Positions 1-6,446 of a DNA stretch of 10,495 nucleotides are shown piece after piece. A program made the translations under genes and the position numbers. The notes below the pieces were generated by a model. That model made no database searches. It was not told the DNA's origin and saw nothing but the letters and a program-made list of their open reading frames with translations. Source of the stretch: Holophagales bacterium (lineage in GTDB: Bacteria > Acidobacteriota > Holophagae > Holophagales > Holophagaceae); NCBI GenBank assembly GCA_031281385.1, contig JAITFL010000094.1:1-10495 (forward strand), read 5' to 3'. Numbering within the stretch: position 1 is the first letter of the stretch; every line of letters starts with the position of its first letter.

Positions 1-568
1 CCGGATACTTGGTTTCAACCTTGGCTGGCAGGTACGACTTCGCGTCCAAGAAATAAATAAGCGTGTAGCCATCGTCTGGGTATTCTAGGCTCACCTTATG
101 GGCCTTCCCGTCCGCATAATCCCCAAGCCCCAGATATTCAGCCTTCAGCCCCTTTTCTTTGTAGCCGACAAAGGGGCTGCTGCCCACATGGCTGAAGATT
201 ACACTGCTTGGATCGTTCCATCGCCTTTTACGCTCTTTAATATCATACTCAACGGGCTTGCCGCTATTTGCAAAAGGACTGGATCTCCAGCCTCCTTTGG
301 GGCTTGTGACAACAATGCTCTCAACAAACACATTCCCAAGATCGATTTTGGAATGGCGGCAAGTGAAGCCCGGCGCTGATTCAAAAACAATGGATTCTGA
401 GCCAGTGGATTTTGGGATGGTCGCTGTAATCCGAACAGTTTTTACCGATGCCAGTTTGTCCAGCCCTCCCATAGCCTCAAAGTGCTTGGCGAGAATCTGC
501 TCCAAGTTGGGCGCGTCTGGCACTTGCGCCGCTAAGACTGCGGGTAAAAAAAGCACGCAAAGTAGCAT
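1..568 (-). CDS. Exported outer-membrane lipoprotein-sorting-like (LolA/LolB-like) protein, 3' end cut by window
   Basis: An open frame of 189 codons runs off the left edge, so the C-terminus is missing. The N-terminus is a short hydrophobic stretch (MLLCVLFLPAVLAAQ) that looks like a signal peptide, with cleavage probably near residues 13-15. Residues 23-50 read QILAKHFEAMGGLDKLASVK followed by TVRITAT. This resembles the 'A-x-GG-x-(E/D)-K-L-x-x-(V/L)-x-(T/S)' opening of periplasmic proteins annotated as outer membrane lipoprotein-sorting proteins, which have a beta-rich LolA/LolB-type fold. The rest (for example GYKEKGLKAEYLGLGDYADG) alternates polar and hydrophobic residues, as expected for such a beta fold. 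The ATG at 568 has a good Shine-Dalgarno site (GAGG, 6-nt spacer). An in-frame GTG at 580 would add MRLP and give the signal peptide a basic n-region, so that start is possible. It lies 72 nt after cmk. The family call is moderate; the substrate is unknown. Confidence 0.6.
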   Translation of the reverse strand, partial: MLLCVLFLPAVLAAQVPDAPNLEQILAKHFEAMGGLDKLASVKTVRITATIPKSTGSESIVFESAPGFTCRHSKIDLGNVFVESIVVTSPKGGWRSSPFANSGKPVEYDIKERKRRWNDPSSVIFSHVGSSPFVGYKEKGLKAEYLGLGDYADGKAHKVSLEYPDDGYTLIYFLDAKSYLPAKVETKYP

Positions 569-600
569 CGGCAACCTCACCTTAAGTCGAATTAAATATT

Positions 601-627
601 ATTGTATCATGCTAAAGACGGGATCAA
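601..627 (-). promoter_or_regulatory. Weak sigma70-like promoter candidate before the exported protein
   Basis: On the minus strand, TTGATC (627-622) and TACAAT (606-601) sit 15 nt apart in the only gap between cmk and the exported protein gene. The -10 box is good, but the spacing is shorter than the usual 16-18 nt and the -35 box matches only partly. The downstream gene could equally be read through from cmk. This is pattern matching only. Confidence 0.22.
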
Positions 628-640
628 CACTGCCCAAATC

Positions 641-1294
641 CTACTTTTTAGCCTTATATATTTCAATTATTTTTTCTACTACTTCGCCAATGCTAAGATT
701 GCTTGAATCCAACTCCACAGCGTCATCGGCTTTTCGAAGCGGGCTCACGGCCCTAGTGGAATCCAGGTGGTCGCGCCTAGCCTGATCCGCCAGAATTTCC
801 TCATACTCTGCGGCTATGCCCTTGGCCTGCAGTTCGAGCACGCGCCTCTTGGCCCTAGCTTCGGGCGTCGCCACCAGAAATATTTTGCACAGCGCCTGCG
901 GGAACACTACAGTACCTATGTCGCGGCCATCTATGACCCATTGGCCAGTGGCCCCCATCTCTCGCTGGATGCCGACAAGGGCCTCTCTGACAGCAGGGTC
1001 GGCACTTACGGCGGAGACGTTTTTGGTGACGTCCATGCCACGGATAACACCGGAAACGTCCTCACCGTTCAAAAAGGATAAGTCTCCTCTTTGCTCGTAC
1101 CCAAATGCTGACAATATTTCGGCTGTCTTGGCTTTGTCCCCAGGCGCGGCCCCGGCCCTCATGAAAGCCAGTGTGGCGGCACGGTACATCGCGCCCGTGT
1201 CCATGTGCCCCCAGCGCAGCGCCTCCGCGAGCCGCTTGGCTGTGGTTGATTTGCCCACGCCCGAGGGGCCATCCAGCGTGATCAGGTTGAGCAT
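641..1294 (-). CDS. cmk: Cytidylate kinase
   Basis: Cmk phosphorylates CMP and dCMP with ATP to CDP and dCDP in the cytoplasm, supplying RNA, DNA and phospholipid synthesis. The 217-residue product is near the family's usual length (about 220-230). The P-loop GPSGVGKST is at residues 9-17, and the NMP-binding signature MDTGAMYRAATL is at residues 31-42. A conserved DGRDIGTVVFP segment follows, then the LID-region KIFLVATPEARAKRR and a DSTRAVSPLRKADDAVELDSS stretch typical of the C-terminal half. The start ATG is preceded by GGATTGGAGCC. The gene follows the biotin carrier gene by 73 nt and is followed by the exported protein gene, so it is probably the penultimate gene of the purC-led run. 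The functional link to the carboxyltransferase genes is not obvious; such placement is likely incidental. Nothing essential appears to be missing. Confidence 0.95.
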   Translation of the reverse strand: MLNLITLDGPSGVGKSTTAKRLAEALRWGHMDTGAMYRAATLAFMRAGAAPGDKAKTAEILSAFGYEQRGDLSFLNGEDVSGVIRGMDVTKNVSAVSADPAVREALVGIQREMGATGQWVIDGRDIGTVVFPQALCKIFLVATPEARAKRRVLELQAKGIAAEYEEILADQARRDHLDSTRAVSPLRKADDAVELDSSNLSIGEVVEKIIEIYKAKK

Positions 1295-1367
1295 GGCTCC
1301 AATCCGAATGGGCCCAGCAACGCCTGCACGGCGGCTTGCTTAGGCCATTTGTGGGTTAATGTGTGAA

Positions 1368-1847
1368 CTATTCGATTATGCACAGGATTTGGCGAATTTC
1401 AACGTTTTCGCCCTGTTTTACGTTGACCTGCCTAACGGTGCCAGCGATGGGGGCGGTTAGTTCGTTTTGCATCTTCATGGCCTCTAAAATGACGACCACT
1501 TCCCCGGCCTCTACCTTGTCGCCTTCCTTTTTGAGGATCTTGATTATCAGGCCCGGCATCAGGGCTACAACTGCCCCGGCTGCGGCCCCAGCCTCTGCAC
1601 TTGCAGCTTTTCGCGCATGGGCGGGGTGCTTGCCCTCTTCCAAACCTTCGGTTTTTATTTCGTAGGCAATGCCGTCCACTTCGGCGCTGGATCCGCTCAG
1701 CTTCACCGTGTGCGGCGTACCGCCTATGAGAATCTGTTCATCTTTTGCTTCGTACTGGTACTCAACGCCGTTGAGGATGATCAAGTCCTGGCGGCGTTCA
1801 ACGTCGTAGTCCACACCCTCTAGCGTCAACTTGAACTTAGACAACAT
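1368..1847 (-). CDS. Biotin carboxyl carrier protein of a biotin-dependent carboxyltransferase (1.3S-like)
   Basis: This small protein carries the covalently bound biotin that shuttles CO2 between the two carboxyltransferase subunits encoded just upstream. It has 159 residues from the chosen start. The C-terminal biotinyl domain (about residues 92-159) shows ALMPGLIIKILKKEGDKVEAG and the biotin attachment motif EAMKM with Lys125, 34 residues from the C-terminus, as is usual. Residues 74-92 form an Ala-rich linker (ARKAASAEAGAAAGA). The N-terminal 70 residues form a strand-rich region of unknown role, possibly for docking on the partner subunits. The open frame extends 14 codons upstream of 1847, but the ATG at 1847-1845 overlaps the preceding stop codon as TAATG and has AAAGGGG (1860-1854) 6 nt before it, so translation is likely coupled. 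Propionibacterium 1.3S is shorter (about 123 residues). Alternatives are the carrier of a pyruvate carboxylase or a methylmalonyl-CoA decarboxylase. Confidence 0.9.
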   Translation of the reverse strand: MLSKFKLTLEGVDYDVERRQDLIILNGVEYQYEAKDEQILIGGTPHTVKLSGSSAEVDGIAYEIKTEGLEEGKHPAHARKAASAEAGAAAGAVVALMPGLIIKILKKEGDKVEAGEVVVILEAMKMQNELTAPIAGTVRQVNVKQGENVEIRQILCIIE

Positions 1848-3340
1848 TACCATCCCCTTTCCATGCCGGCGCGGCCGGACACTTTCCACAGAGACTGCGC
1901 AGGGGCGGAGCTGGCTGCGGCGGTTGTTTGTTTGGCCGCCTTAGCGTCGGACTGCTGGAACAGCGCCGCCGCAACGGAAGCAACAATTTCGCCTTTCCCG
2001 CCCATGCCCTTGGCGCGGTTTTCCAAAAATGGCTTGGCTATTTGAGGGAAGAGGGCATAGCTCAAAACGTCCTCGTCCGATTTTGCCAAATCGCCTATTC
2101 CCTTTTTCGCCGACTCCCAGCCGGCGCTCAGCATGTCCGCTGGGCGGCAAGTGATGGGCGGTTCATCCCCTATTGCCTTCTTTTGCACCTTTGGATCCAT
2201 CGGAGCCGGCGGCTGGCCGTAGTAGCCGCGATAGTATTGCTTCACTTCGTCGGGTATGACTTTGTAGCGCTCTCCAAGCACTACGTTTAGGGTGGCCATG
2301 GTGCCAACTATCTGGCTGGAAGGCGTAACCAGCGGTGGGTAGCCCATCTCTGCCCTGACCCTTGGCACTTCGTTCAAAACATCGTAGTACTTGTCCATGG
2401 CGTTTTGTTGGCGGAGCTGGCTGACCAAATTGGACAGCATACCGCCTGGCACTTGGTACTCTAGGACGTTGATGTCCACGGCACTGATCCCTGCCTCGAA
2501 GCTGGCGTATTTTTTCCTGACCTCGGCCACGCGCCTGGCTATGGATGCCAACTTTGTCAAGTCGTACCCCGTTGCGTACGGCGTGTTGGCCAAGGATGCT
2601 ACGATTGTCTCTGTGGGCGGCTGGCTGGTGCTCATTGAGAGCGAAGAATTGGCGCAGTCCACCACATCAACGCCAGCCTCTATGGCTTTGAGGTATGCTG
2701 CGGTGCCGAAGCCAGATGTGTAGTGGGTATGCAGGCTTATCGGCAAATTGACCTTTGCCTTGATCGCTTTTACTAGCTCATATACAACGTATGGCGAAAT
2801 GAGCCCAGCCATGTCCTTTATCGCTATTGAGTCGGCCCCCATGTTGGCCAGTTTTATGGCCATCTCCACAAAGAGGTCGTTTGTGTGGACGGGGCTGATG
2901 GTGTAACAGATGGTGGCCTGGGCGTGACCCCCTTCCCTTTTCACAATGCGCATCGGCACTTCCATGTTGCGGGTGTCGTTTAGCGCATCGAAGACGCGGA
3001 ACACGTCCATGCCATTTTTTCTGGAGGCTGTCACGAAGTAGTCAACAATGTCATCGGGGTAATGCTTGTAGCCCACCAAATTTTGCCCGCGCAGCAGCAT
3101 CTGCAATGGCGTGTTGGGCAGGGCCTTCCGCAGCTTGCGGAGGCGCTCCCACGGGTCTTCCCCCAAGAAGCGCATCGCGGTGTCAAAGGTGGCACCACCC
3201 CAAACCTCTAGGCTCCAAAAGCCTATGGAATCAAGGTCTGGACACAGCGGCAACATGTCTTCTACGCGCATACGAGTCGCTAAAAGGGACTGGTGCGCGT
3301 CTCTTAGGACGGTTTCAGTGATTTGAACTTTTTGAGGCAT
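1847..3340 (-). CDS. Pyruvate/oxaloacetate carboxyltransferase subunit (transcarboxylase 5S / OadA / PycB type, no biotin domain)
   Basis: This is the keto-acid half of the biotin enzyme: it exchanges a carboxyl group between carboxybiotin and pyruvate, or decarboxylates oxaloacetate. It has 497 residues. The N-terminal HMGL-like TIM barrel (about 5-270) carries the expected metal ligands: Asp14 in LRDAHQSLLATRM, the carbamylated lysine position Lys175 in AIKDMAGL, and His204 and His206 in LHTHYTSG. MLLRGQNLVGY (81-91) is also diagnostic. The conserved PYC/OADA domain (about 290-445) includes YQVPGGMLSNL, CRPADML (398-404) and DLAKSDEDVLSYALFPQIA. The last 40 residues are an Ala/Thr/Ser-rich tail that stops where fused OadA proteins continue into a biotin domain; here that domain is the next gene. 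The start is supported by AGGAG overlapping the cupin stop codon. The 12S-like gene upstream favours transcarboxylase over oxaloacetate decarboxylase; pyruvate carboxylase subunit B is another option. Confidence 0.92.
   Translation of the reverse strand: MPQKVQITETVLRDAHQSLLATRMRVEDMLPLCPDLDSIGFWSLEVWGGATFDTAMRFLGEDPWERLRKLRKALPNTPLQMLLRGQNLVGYKHYPDDIVDYFVTASRKNGMDVFRVFDALNDTRNMEVPMRIVKREGGHAQATICYTISPVHTNDLFVEMAIKLANMGADSIAIKDMAGLISPYVVYELVKAIKAKVNLPISLHTHYTSGFGTAAYLKAIEAGVDVVDCANSSLSMSTSQPPTETIVASLANTPYATGYDLTKLASIARRVAEVRKKYASFEAGISAVDINVLEYQVPGGMLSNLVSQLRQQNAMDKYYDVLNEVPRVRAEMGYPPLVTPSSQIVGTMATLNVVLGERYKVIPDEVKQYYRGYYGQPPAPMDPKVQKKAIGDEPPITCRPADMLSAGWESAKKGIGDLAKSDEDVLSYALFPQIAKPFLENRAKGMGGKGEIVASVAAALFQQSDAKAAKQTTAAASSAPAQSLWKVSGRAGMERGW
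1848..1860 (-). promoter_or_regulatory. Ribosome binding site deciding the biotin carrier start
   Basis: AAAGGGG at 1860-1854 lies inside the last codons of the upstream carboxyltransferase gene, 6 nt before the ATG at 1847. The other in-frame ATG (1853-1851) abuts the same box and would have no spacer. The site therefore favours the 159-residue product and a TAATG stop-start coupling. Confidence 0.7.
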
Positions 3341-3350
3341 CCCTTGGCTC

Positions 3351-3677
3351 CTAATCCGATGGGTTCACTGCATAGTCTTTGGACTTGAATATCAAGACCA
3401 AGGCGCCCGTCTCCGAACCGGACGAATGCGCCGTGTAGGCCTTGACCACCGTGCTTTCGCCCTTTTGCAGCGTCAACGCTGGCCTGTTTTTGTATTGAAT
3501 AGTTATATCGCCCTCTAGAACGATGTACATCTCATCCTTGGTATGGCTGTGGATGGGATAGCGGCCTTCGATGCGCATTACACTTACAACGTGGTCATTG
3601 ACGCTTCCCAAGTCCAAAAAAACAAATGGAGAGGTGATCAGCGACGCCAGTTCGGAGATGCTGTGCTTGCTGGACAT
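3351..3677 (-). CDS. Small cupin-domain protein of unknown function
   Basis: The 108-residue protein is a single cupin barrel. Motif 1 is visible as G38, H43, H45, E49 and G56 in HSHTKDEMYIVLEG, and motif 2 begins at G73 (KGESTVVKAYTAHSS) with H84. So the usual 3-His/1-Glu metal site is complete and a divalent metal is expected. No signal peptide or membrane segment is seen, so it is probably cytoplasmic. It sits between the acyl-CoA carboxyltransferase gene (24 nt after its stop) and the keto-acid carboxyltransferase gene (10 nt before its start; the downstream ribosome binding site overlaps this gene's stop). It must be co-transcribed with them. Single-domain cupins of this size range from sugar or keto-acid binding proteins to metal-dependent decarboxylases or dioxygenases. 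I cannot choose, but the position suggests a role tied to the pyruvate/oxaloacetate or acyl-CoA substrates. Confidence 0.85.
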   Translation of the reverse strand: MSSKHSISELASLITSPFVFLDLGSVNDHVVSVMRIEGRYPIHSHTKDEMYIVLEGDITIQYKNRPALTLQKGESTVVKAYTAHSSGSETGALVLIFKSKDYAVNPSD

Positions 3678-3701
3678 GGTTTTCCCTTTCTTGACTATTG
3701 G

Positions 3702-5252
3702 TTAAAGGGGCATGGTGCAATGTTTGCGCGGGGGATTGCTGTCGCGCTTGGTCTTAACAGCCTTTAGCGCGGTGATCAGCATGCGCCTAGTGTCAGCAGG
3801 CTCTATCACATCATCCACATAGCCGTGCGAGGCGGCCACGTACGGATTGGCAAAGGTTTCTTTATAATGCTTGATCAGTTCTTCTCTCTTGGCGGCTGGG
3901 TCTGCAGCGTCGTGTATATCTTTTTTATAGATGATGTTGACGGCGCCGTCGGGACCCATGACGGCGATTTCAGCAGTTGGCCATGCAACGTTATAGTCAC
4001 CGCGGATGTGCTTGGAGCTCATCACGTCGTAGGCGCCGCCATAGGCCTTGCGGGTGATGACAGTGAGCTTGGGCACGGTTGCCTCGCAGAAGGCGTACAG
4101 CAGCTTGGCCCCATGGAGGATGATGCCCCCATGCTCTTGGTTCACGCCTGGCAGGAAGCCTGGCACGTCCTCGAATGTGATGATCGGGATATTGAATGCA
4201 TCGCAGAAGCGAACAAAGCGCGCGCCCTTGACACTGGCGTTTATGTCTAGCACGCCCGCCAAGGCCATCGGCTGGTTGGCTACGATGCCAACGGACTGCC
4301 CGCCAAGACGTGCAAACCCTACAATTATGTTTTGGGCGTACCCGCTGTGTACTTCAAAGAAGTCGCCGCCGTCCACCACCTTATTGATGGCTTCGCGCAT
4401 GTCGTATGCCTTGCGGGGGTCATCTGGCACTAGCGTGTTCAGGCTTTCGTCGCGGCGGTCAGGATCATCGCCTGTATCCACGGTCGGGGGGTCTTCCATG
4501 TTGTTGGACGGGAGATAAGAGAATAACTCGCGCACTGCCTCGAGGCACTCTGCCTCATCTTCGCAAGCAAAGTGGGCAACGCCGGACTTGGATGCGTGGA
4601 CGTCCGCGCCGCCAAGAGTGTCCATGCTAACTTCCTCGTGGGTTACGGACTTTACAACTTCCGGCCCGGTGATGAACATGTGGGAAGTCTTTTTGACCAT
4701 GAAGATGAAATCGGTGAGGGCGGGGCTATAAACAGCGCCTCCAGCGCAGGGGCCCATGATCGCGCTTATCTGCGGGATGACACCTGACGAGAGCGAATTT
4801 CGCAGGAAGATGTCTGCGTAGGCCCCAAGGGCAACAACGCCTTCCTGTATCCTAGCGCCGCCGCTGTCGTTTAGGCCGATCACTGGATGCCCGTTCTTCA
4901 TGGCTAGGTCAAGGACTTTGCAAATTTTTTCTGCGTGGGCCTCGCCCAAAGAGCCGCCGAGTACTGTGAAGTCTTGGCTGAATACGCATACTGTTCGGCC
5001 ATCTATGGTTCCCCAACCCGTCACCACGCTGTCGCCGAGGTTCGCTTTTTTGTCCGATCCTAAGTCTGATGACCTATGCGTGACAAAGGCGCCTATCTCA
5101 ACAAAGCTGCCCTTGTCCAAAAGCGTTTCTATGCGCTCCCTAGCGGTCATCTTCCCTTTGGCGTGCTGGGCGTCTATGCGCTCCTGCCCACCGCCCATGC
5201 GGCTTTCGTCCCTAAGTTTCTTGAGCAAGTCTTTTTTGTCATTAGCACCCAT
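3702..5252 (-). CDS. Acyl-CoA carboxyltransferase, methylmalonyl-CoA/propionyl-CoA type (transcarboxylase 12S / MmdA / PccB)
   Basis: This subunit moves a carboxyl group between biotin on the carrier protein and an acyl-CoA, most likely propionyl-CoA/methylmalonyl-CoA. It has 516 residues, the usual length for PccB/MmdA. The N-terminal crotonase-like domain holds [17 protein letters not shown] (36-52), the oxyanion-hole glycines of [10 protein letters not shown] (129-138) and [13 protein letters not shown] (167-179). The C-terminal domain holds [16 protein letters not shown] (361-376), [15 protein letters not shown] and [16 protein letters not shown] (418-433). Asp419 appears to match the Asp of Streptomyces PccB linked to propionyl-CoA preference; that alignment is by eye. 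The C-terminus ([10 protein letters not shown]) matches the family ending. An upstream in-frame TTG (5267) exists, but the ATG at 5252 has GGGGGTAGG 4 nt before it and is preferred. The gap to purC is 106 nt and contains only a TAAAAT box (5308-5303) without a well-placed -35. No biotin carboxylase gene is in the window. Confidence 0.93.
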   Translation of the reverse strand: MGANDKKDLLKKLRDESRMGGGQERIDAQHAKGKMTARERIETLLDKGSFVEIGAFVTHRSSDLGSDKKANLGDSVVTGWGTIDGRTVCVFSQDFTVLGGSLGEAHAEKICKVLDLAMKNGHPVIGLNDSGGARIQEGVVALGAYADIFLRNSLSSGVIPQISAIMGPCAGGAVYSPALTDFIFMVKKTSHMFITGPEVVKSVTHEEVSMDTLGGADVHASKSGVAHFACEDEAECLEAVRELFSYLPSNNMEDPPTVDTGDDPDRRDESLNTLVPDDPRKAYDMREAINKVVDGGDFFEVHSGYAQNIIVGFARLGGQSVGIVANQPMALAGVLDINASVKGARFVRFCDAFNIPIITFEDVPGFLPGVNQEHGGIILHGAKLLYAFCEATVPKLTVITRKAYGGAYDVMSSKHIRGDYNVAWPTAEIAVMGPDGAVNIIYKKDIHDAADPAAKREELIKHYKETFANPYVAASHGYVDDVIEPADTRRMLITALKAVKTKRDSNPPRKHCTMPL

Positions 5253-5358
5253 GATGCCTACCCCCAACTGGTTTTGGTTTGTTACGACAACTACACAAGA
5301 TCATTTTATGCCAAGTTCCATCATTTTTTTGCAACAATTAAATTTCCCGCCGTCAAAA

Positions 5359-6243
5359 TCATGTCCGCACCCCAAATCGGCCCGCCAAATCTTTGTACAG
5401 CGCACTGATGTTTTCAATTATTTCAGGCGGCAGAGGAGGGGGCGGGGGCTGTTTGTCCCAATCTTTCAGCGTTTCCAAATAGTCGCGCAGGTACTGCTTG
5501 TCAAGGCTGGGCGGGTTTTTGCCAGGCTCGTACCGCTCCATTGGCCAGTACCTGCTGGAATCCGGGGTCAGCACTTCGTCAATCAGTATCAGGCTTCCAT
5601 CTTCCAACTGGCCGAATTCAAACTTGGTGTCGGCCAAAATGATGTTCCTCTCGGCCGCGAGCTGGCTCCCGCGCACATAGATGGCCAAGCTCAATTCTTT
5701 CAGCTTCTCTGCTAGGCCAAGGCCCACGATTTTTGCCATTTGCTCAAAATTTATGTTCTCGTCGTGCCCCTCTTCCTCTTTGGTAGAGGGCGTGAAAATG
5801 GGTTCGGGCAGCTTGTGCGCCATGCCCAAGCCCCTTGGCAACGGAATGCCGCAGACAGTACCCTGCTTTTGGTACTCCTTTAAGCCGCTCCCGGCCAAGT
5901 AACCGCGCACGATGCATTCGATTGGAATAACCTTGGCCTTTTTGGCCAGAACCGACCTGCCCTCCAACTGGTCTGCATATTCGCGCAGTTCAGGCGGGTA
6001 GTCGCCCACATTCGTGGAGATGAGGTGGTTGGGCAGAATGTCCTTTGTGGCCTCGAACCAAAAATTGGCGACCTGAGTCAATATCCGCCCCTTCCCCGGG
6101 ATGGGTTCTTCCATGACCACGTCGAAGGCGCTCACCCTATCGGTGGCCACGAGGAGCAGGCTGTCCCCCAAGTCATACACGTCCCTGACCTTGCCCCTGC
6201 GTACCTTTCCGATGGACAAGCTGGAAGTTTTTAGCGTCTGCAT
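5359..6243 (-). CDS. purC: Phosphoribosylaminoimidazole-succinocarboxamide synthase (SAICAR synthetase)
   Basis: PurC joins aspartate to CAIR using ATP to give SAICAR, the eighth step of purine synthesis in the cytoplasm. The product has 294 residues, matching the longer, yeast-like class of the family rather than the roughly 240-residue class of E. coli. Visible hallmarks are the N-terminal ATP loop GKVRRGKVRDVYDLGDSLLL (12-31), TDRVSAFDVVMEEPIPGKG (34-52), ECIVRGYLAGSGLKEY (103-118) and the second signature ADTKFEFGQ followed by LIDEVLTPDSSRYWP (204-232). The ATG has a near-perfect AGGAGGT five to six nt upstream, so the start is secure. It follows a 203-nt gap and precedes the carboxyltransferase cluster by 106 nt. 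A promoter must lie in the gap, but I could not fix one. No other pur gene is adjacent. Confidence 0.97.
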   Translation of the reverse strand: MQTLKTSSLSIGKVRRGKVRDVYDLGDSLLLVATDRVSAFDVVMEEPIPGKGRILTQVANFWFEATKDILPNHLISTNVGDYPPELREYADQLEGRSVLAKKAKVIPIECIVRGYLAGSGLKEYQKQGTVCGIPLPRGLGMAHKLPEPIFTPSTKEEEGHDENINFEQMAKIVGLGLAEKLKELSLAIYVRGSQLAAERNIILADTKFEFGQLEDGSLILIDEVLTPDSSRYWPMERYEPGKNPPSLDKQYLRDYLETLKDWDKQPPPPPLPPEIIENISALYKDLAGRFGVRT

Positions 6244-6446
6244 TGCGACCTCCTACACTCCATGATGCACCATCGGCAGGCCGCATTCAAGCAACGTTGT
6301 GCCGAGTTGCAGCCAAGCAAGGCTTCTGGCGCAGCATAGTGCTTCTGGCAGTTATCGGTCTATTCGCTGGGCTCGTAAAAAAATTCGTCTTTGGGGCTTT
6401 CCCAGCGTCAACCGAGAATCATTGCGAGCCACTTTGGGAAAGGCGG
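6244..6446. other. Intergenic region upstream of purC with repeat copy, hairpin and possible gene debris
   Basis: This 203-nt gap separates the repeat lipoprotein from purC. It contains one copy of a 24-bp direct repeat (6400-6423) whose partner is the 3' end of the lipoprotein gene. An 8-bp inverted repeat, CTTTCCCA (6397-6404) and TGGGAAAG (6435-6442), could fold downstream of the lipoprotein stop. A run of seven A on the plus strand (6377-6383), read as T on the coding strand, lies 13 nt beyond it, which is too far for a classical terminator. The plus strand over 6321-6401 encodes a hydrophobic helix followed by KKFVFGAF, discussed as possible signal-peptidase debris. TCATTGCGAGCC at 6419-6430 resembles the CATTGCGAGC core of dispersed intergenic repeats seen in many bacteria. 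I found no convincing purC promoter. Confidence 0.5.
6400..6423. repeat. 24-bp direct repeat, copy 1 (intergenic)
   Basis: By eye, 20 of 24 bases match 6465-6488, including TCCCAGCG(T/C)CAACCGA and the closing TCATT. On the minus strand this copy would encode NDSRLTLG, the counterpart of NDIRLALG at the end of the lipoprotein, though it is outside that gene's frame. Confidence 0.6.

Noticed and set aside
1847..5252. Sodium-pumping oxaloacetate or methylmalonyl-CoA decarboxylase operon
   Set aside because: No membrane beta subunit or small gamma/delta subunit gene is visible in the window. This remains an alternative only if those genes lie elsewhere.
5289..5310. Sigma54-like promoter (TTGGCA...TTG) between purC and the carboxyltransferase gene
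   Set aside because: The TTGGCAT and downstream TTG elements are about 9 nt apart rather than the fixed spacing needed, and the -12 GC is missing.
4900..5715. Long plus-strand open frame of 271 codons
   Set aside because: It lies antisense over the 5' part of the acyl-CoA carboxyltransferase gene and the 3' part of purC, both with clear family motifs. Its translation shows no recognisable domain. The same holds for the other long plus-strand frames (258-785, 816-1343, 4048-4518, 8884-9495).
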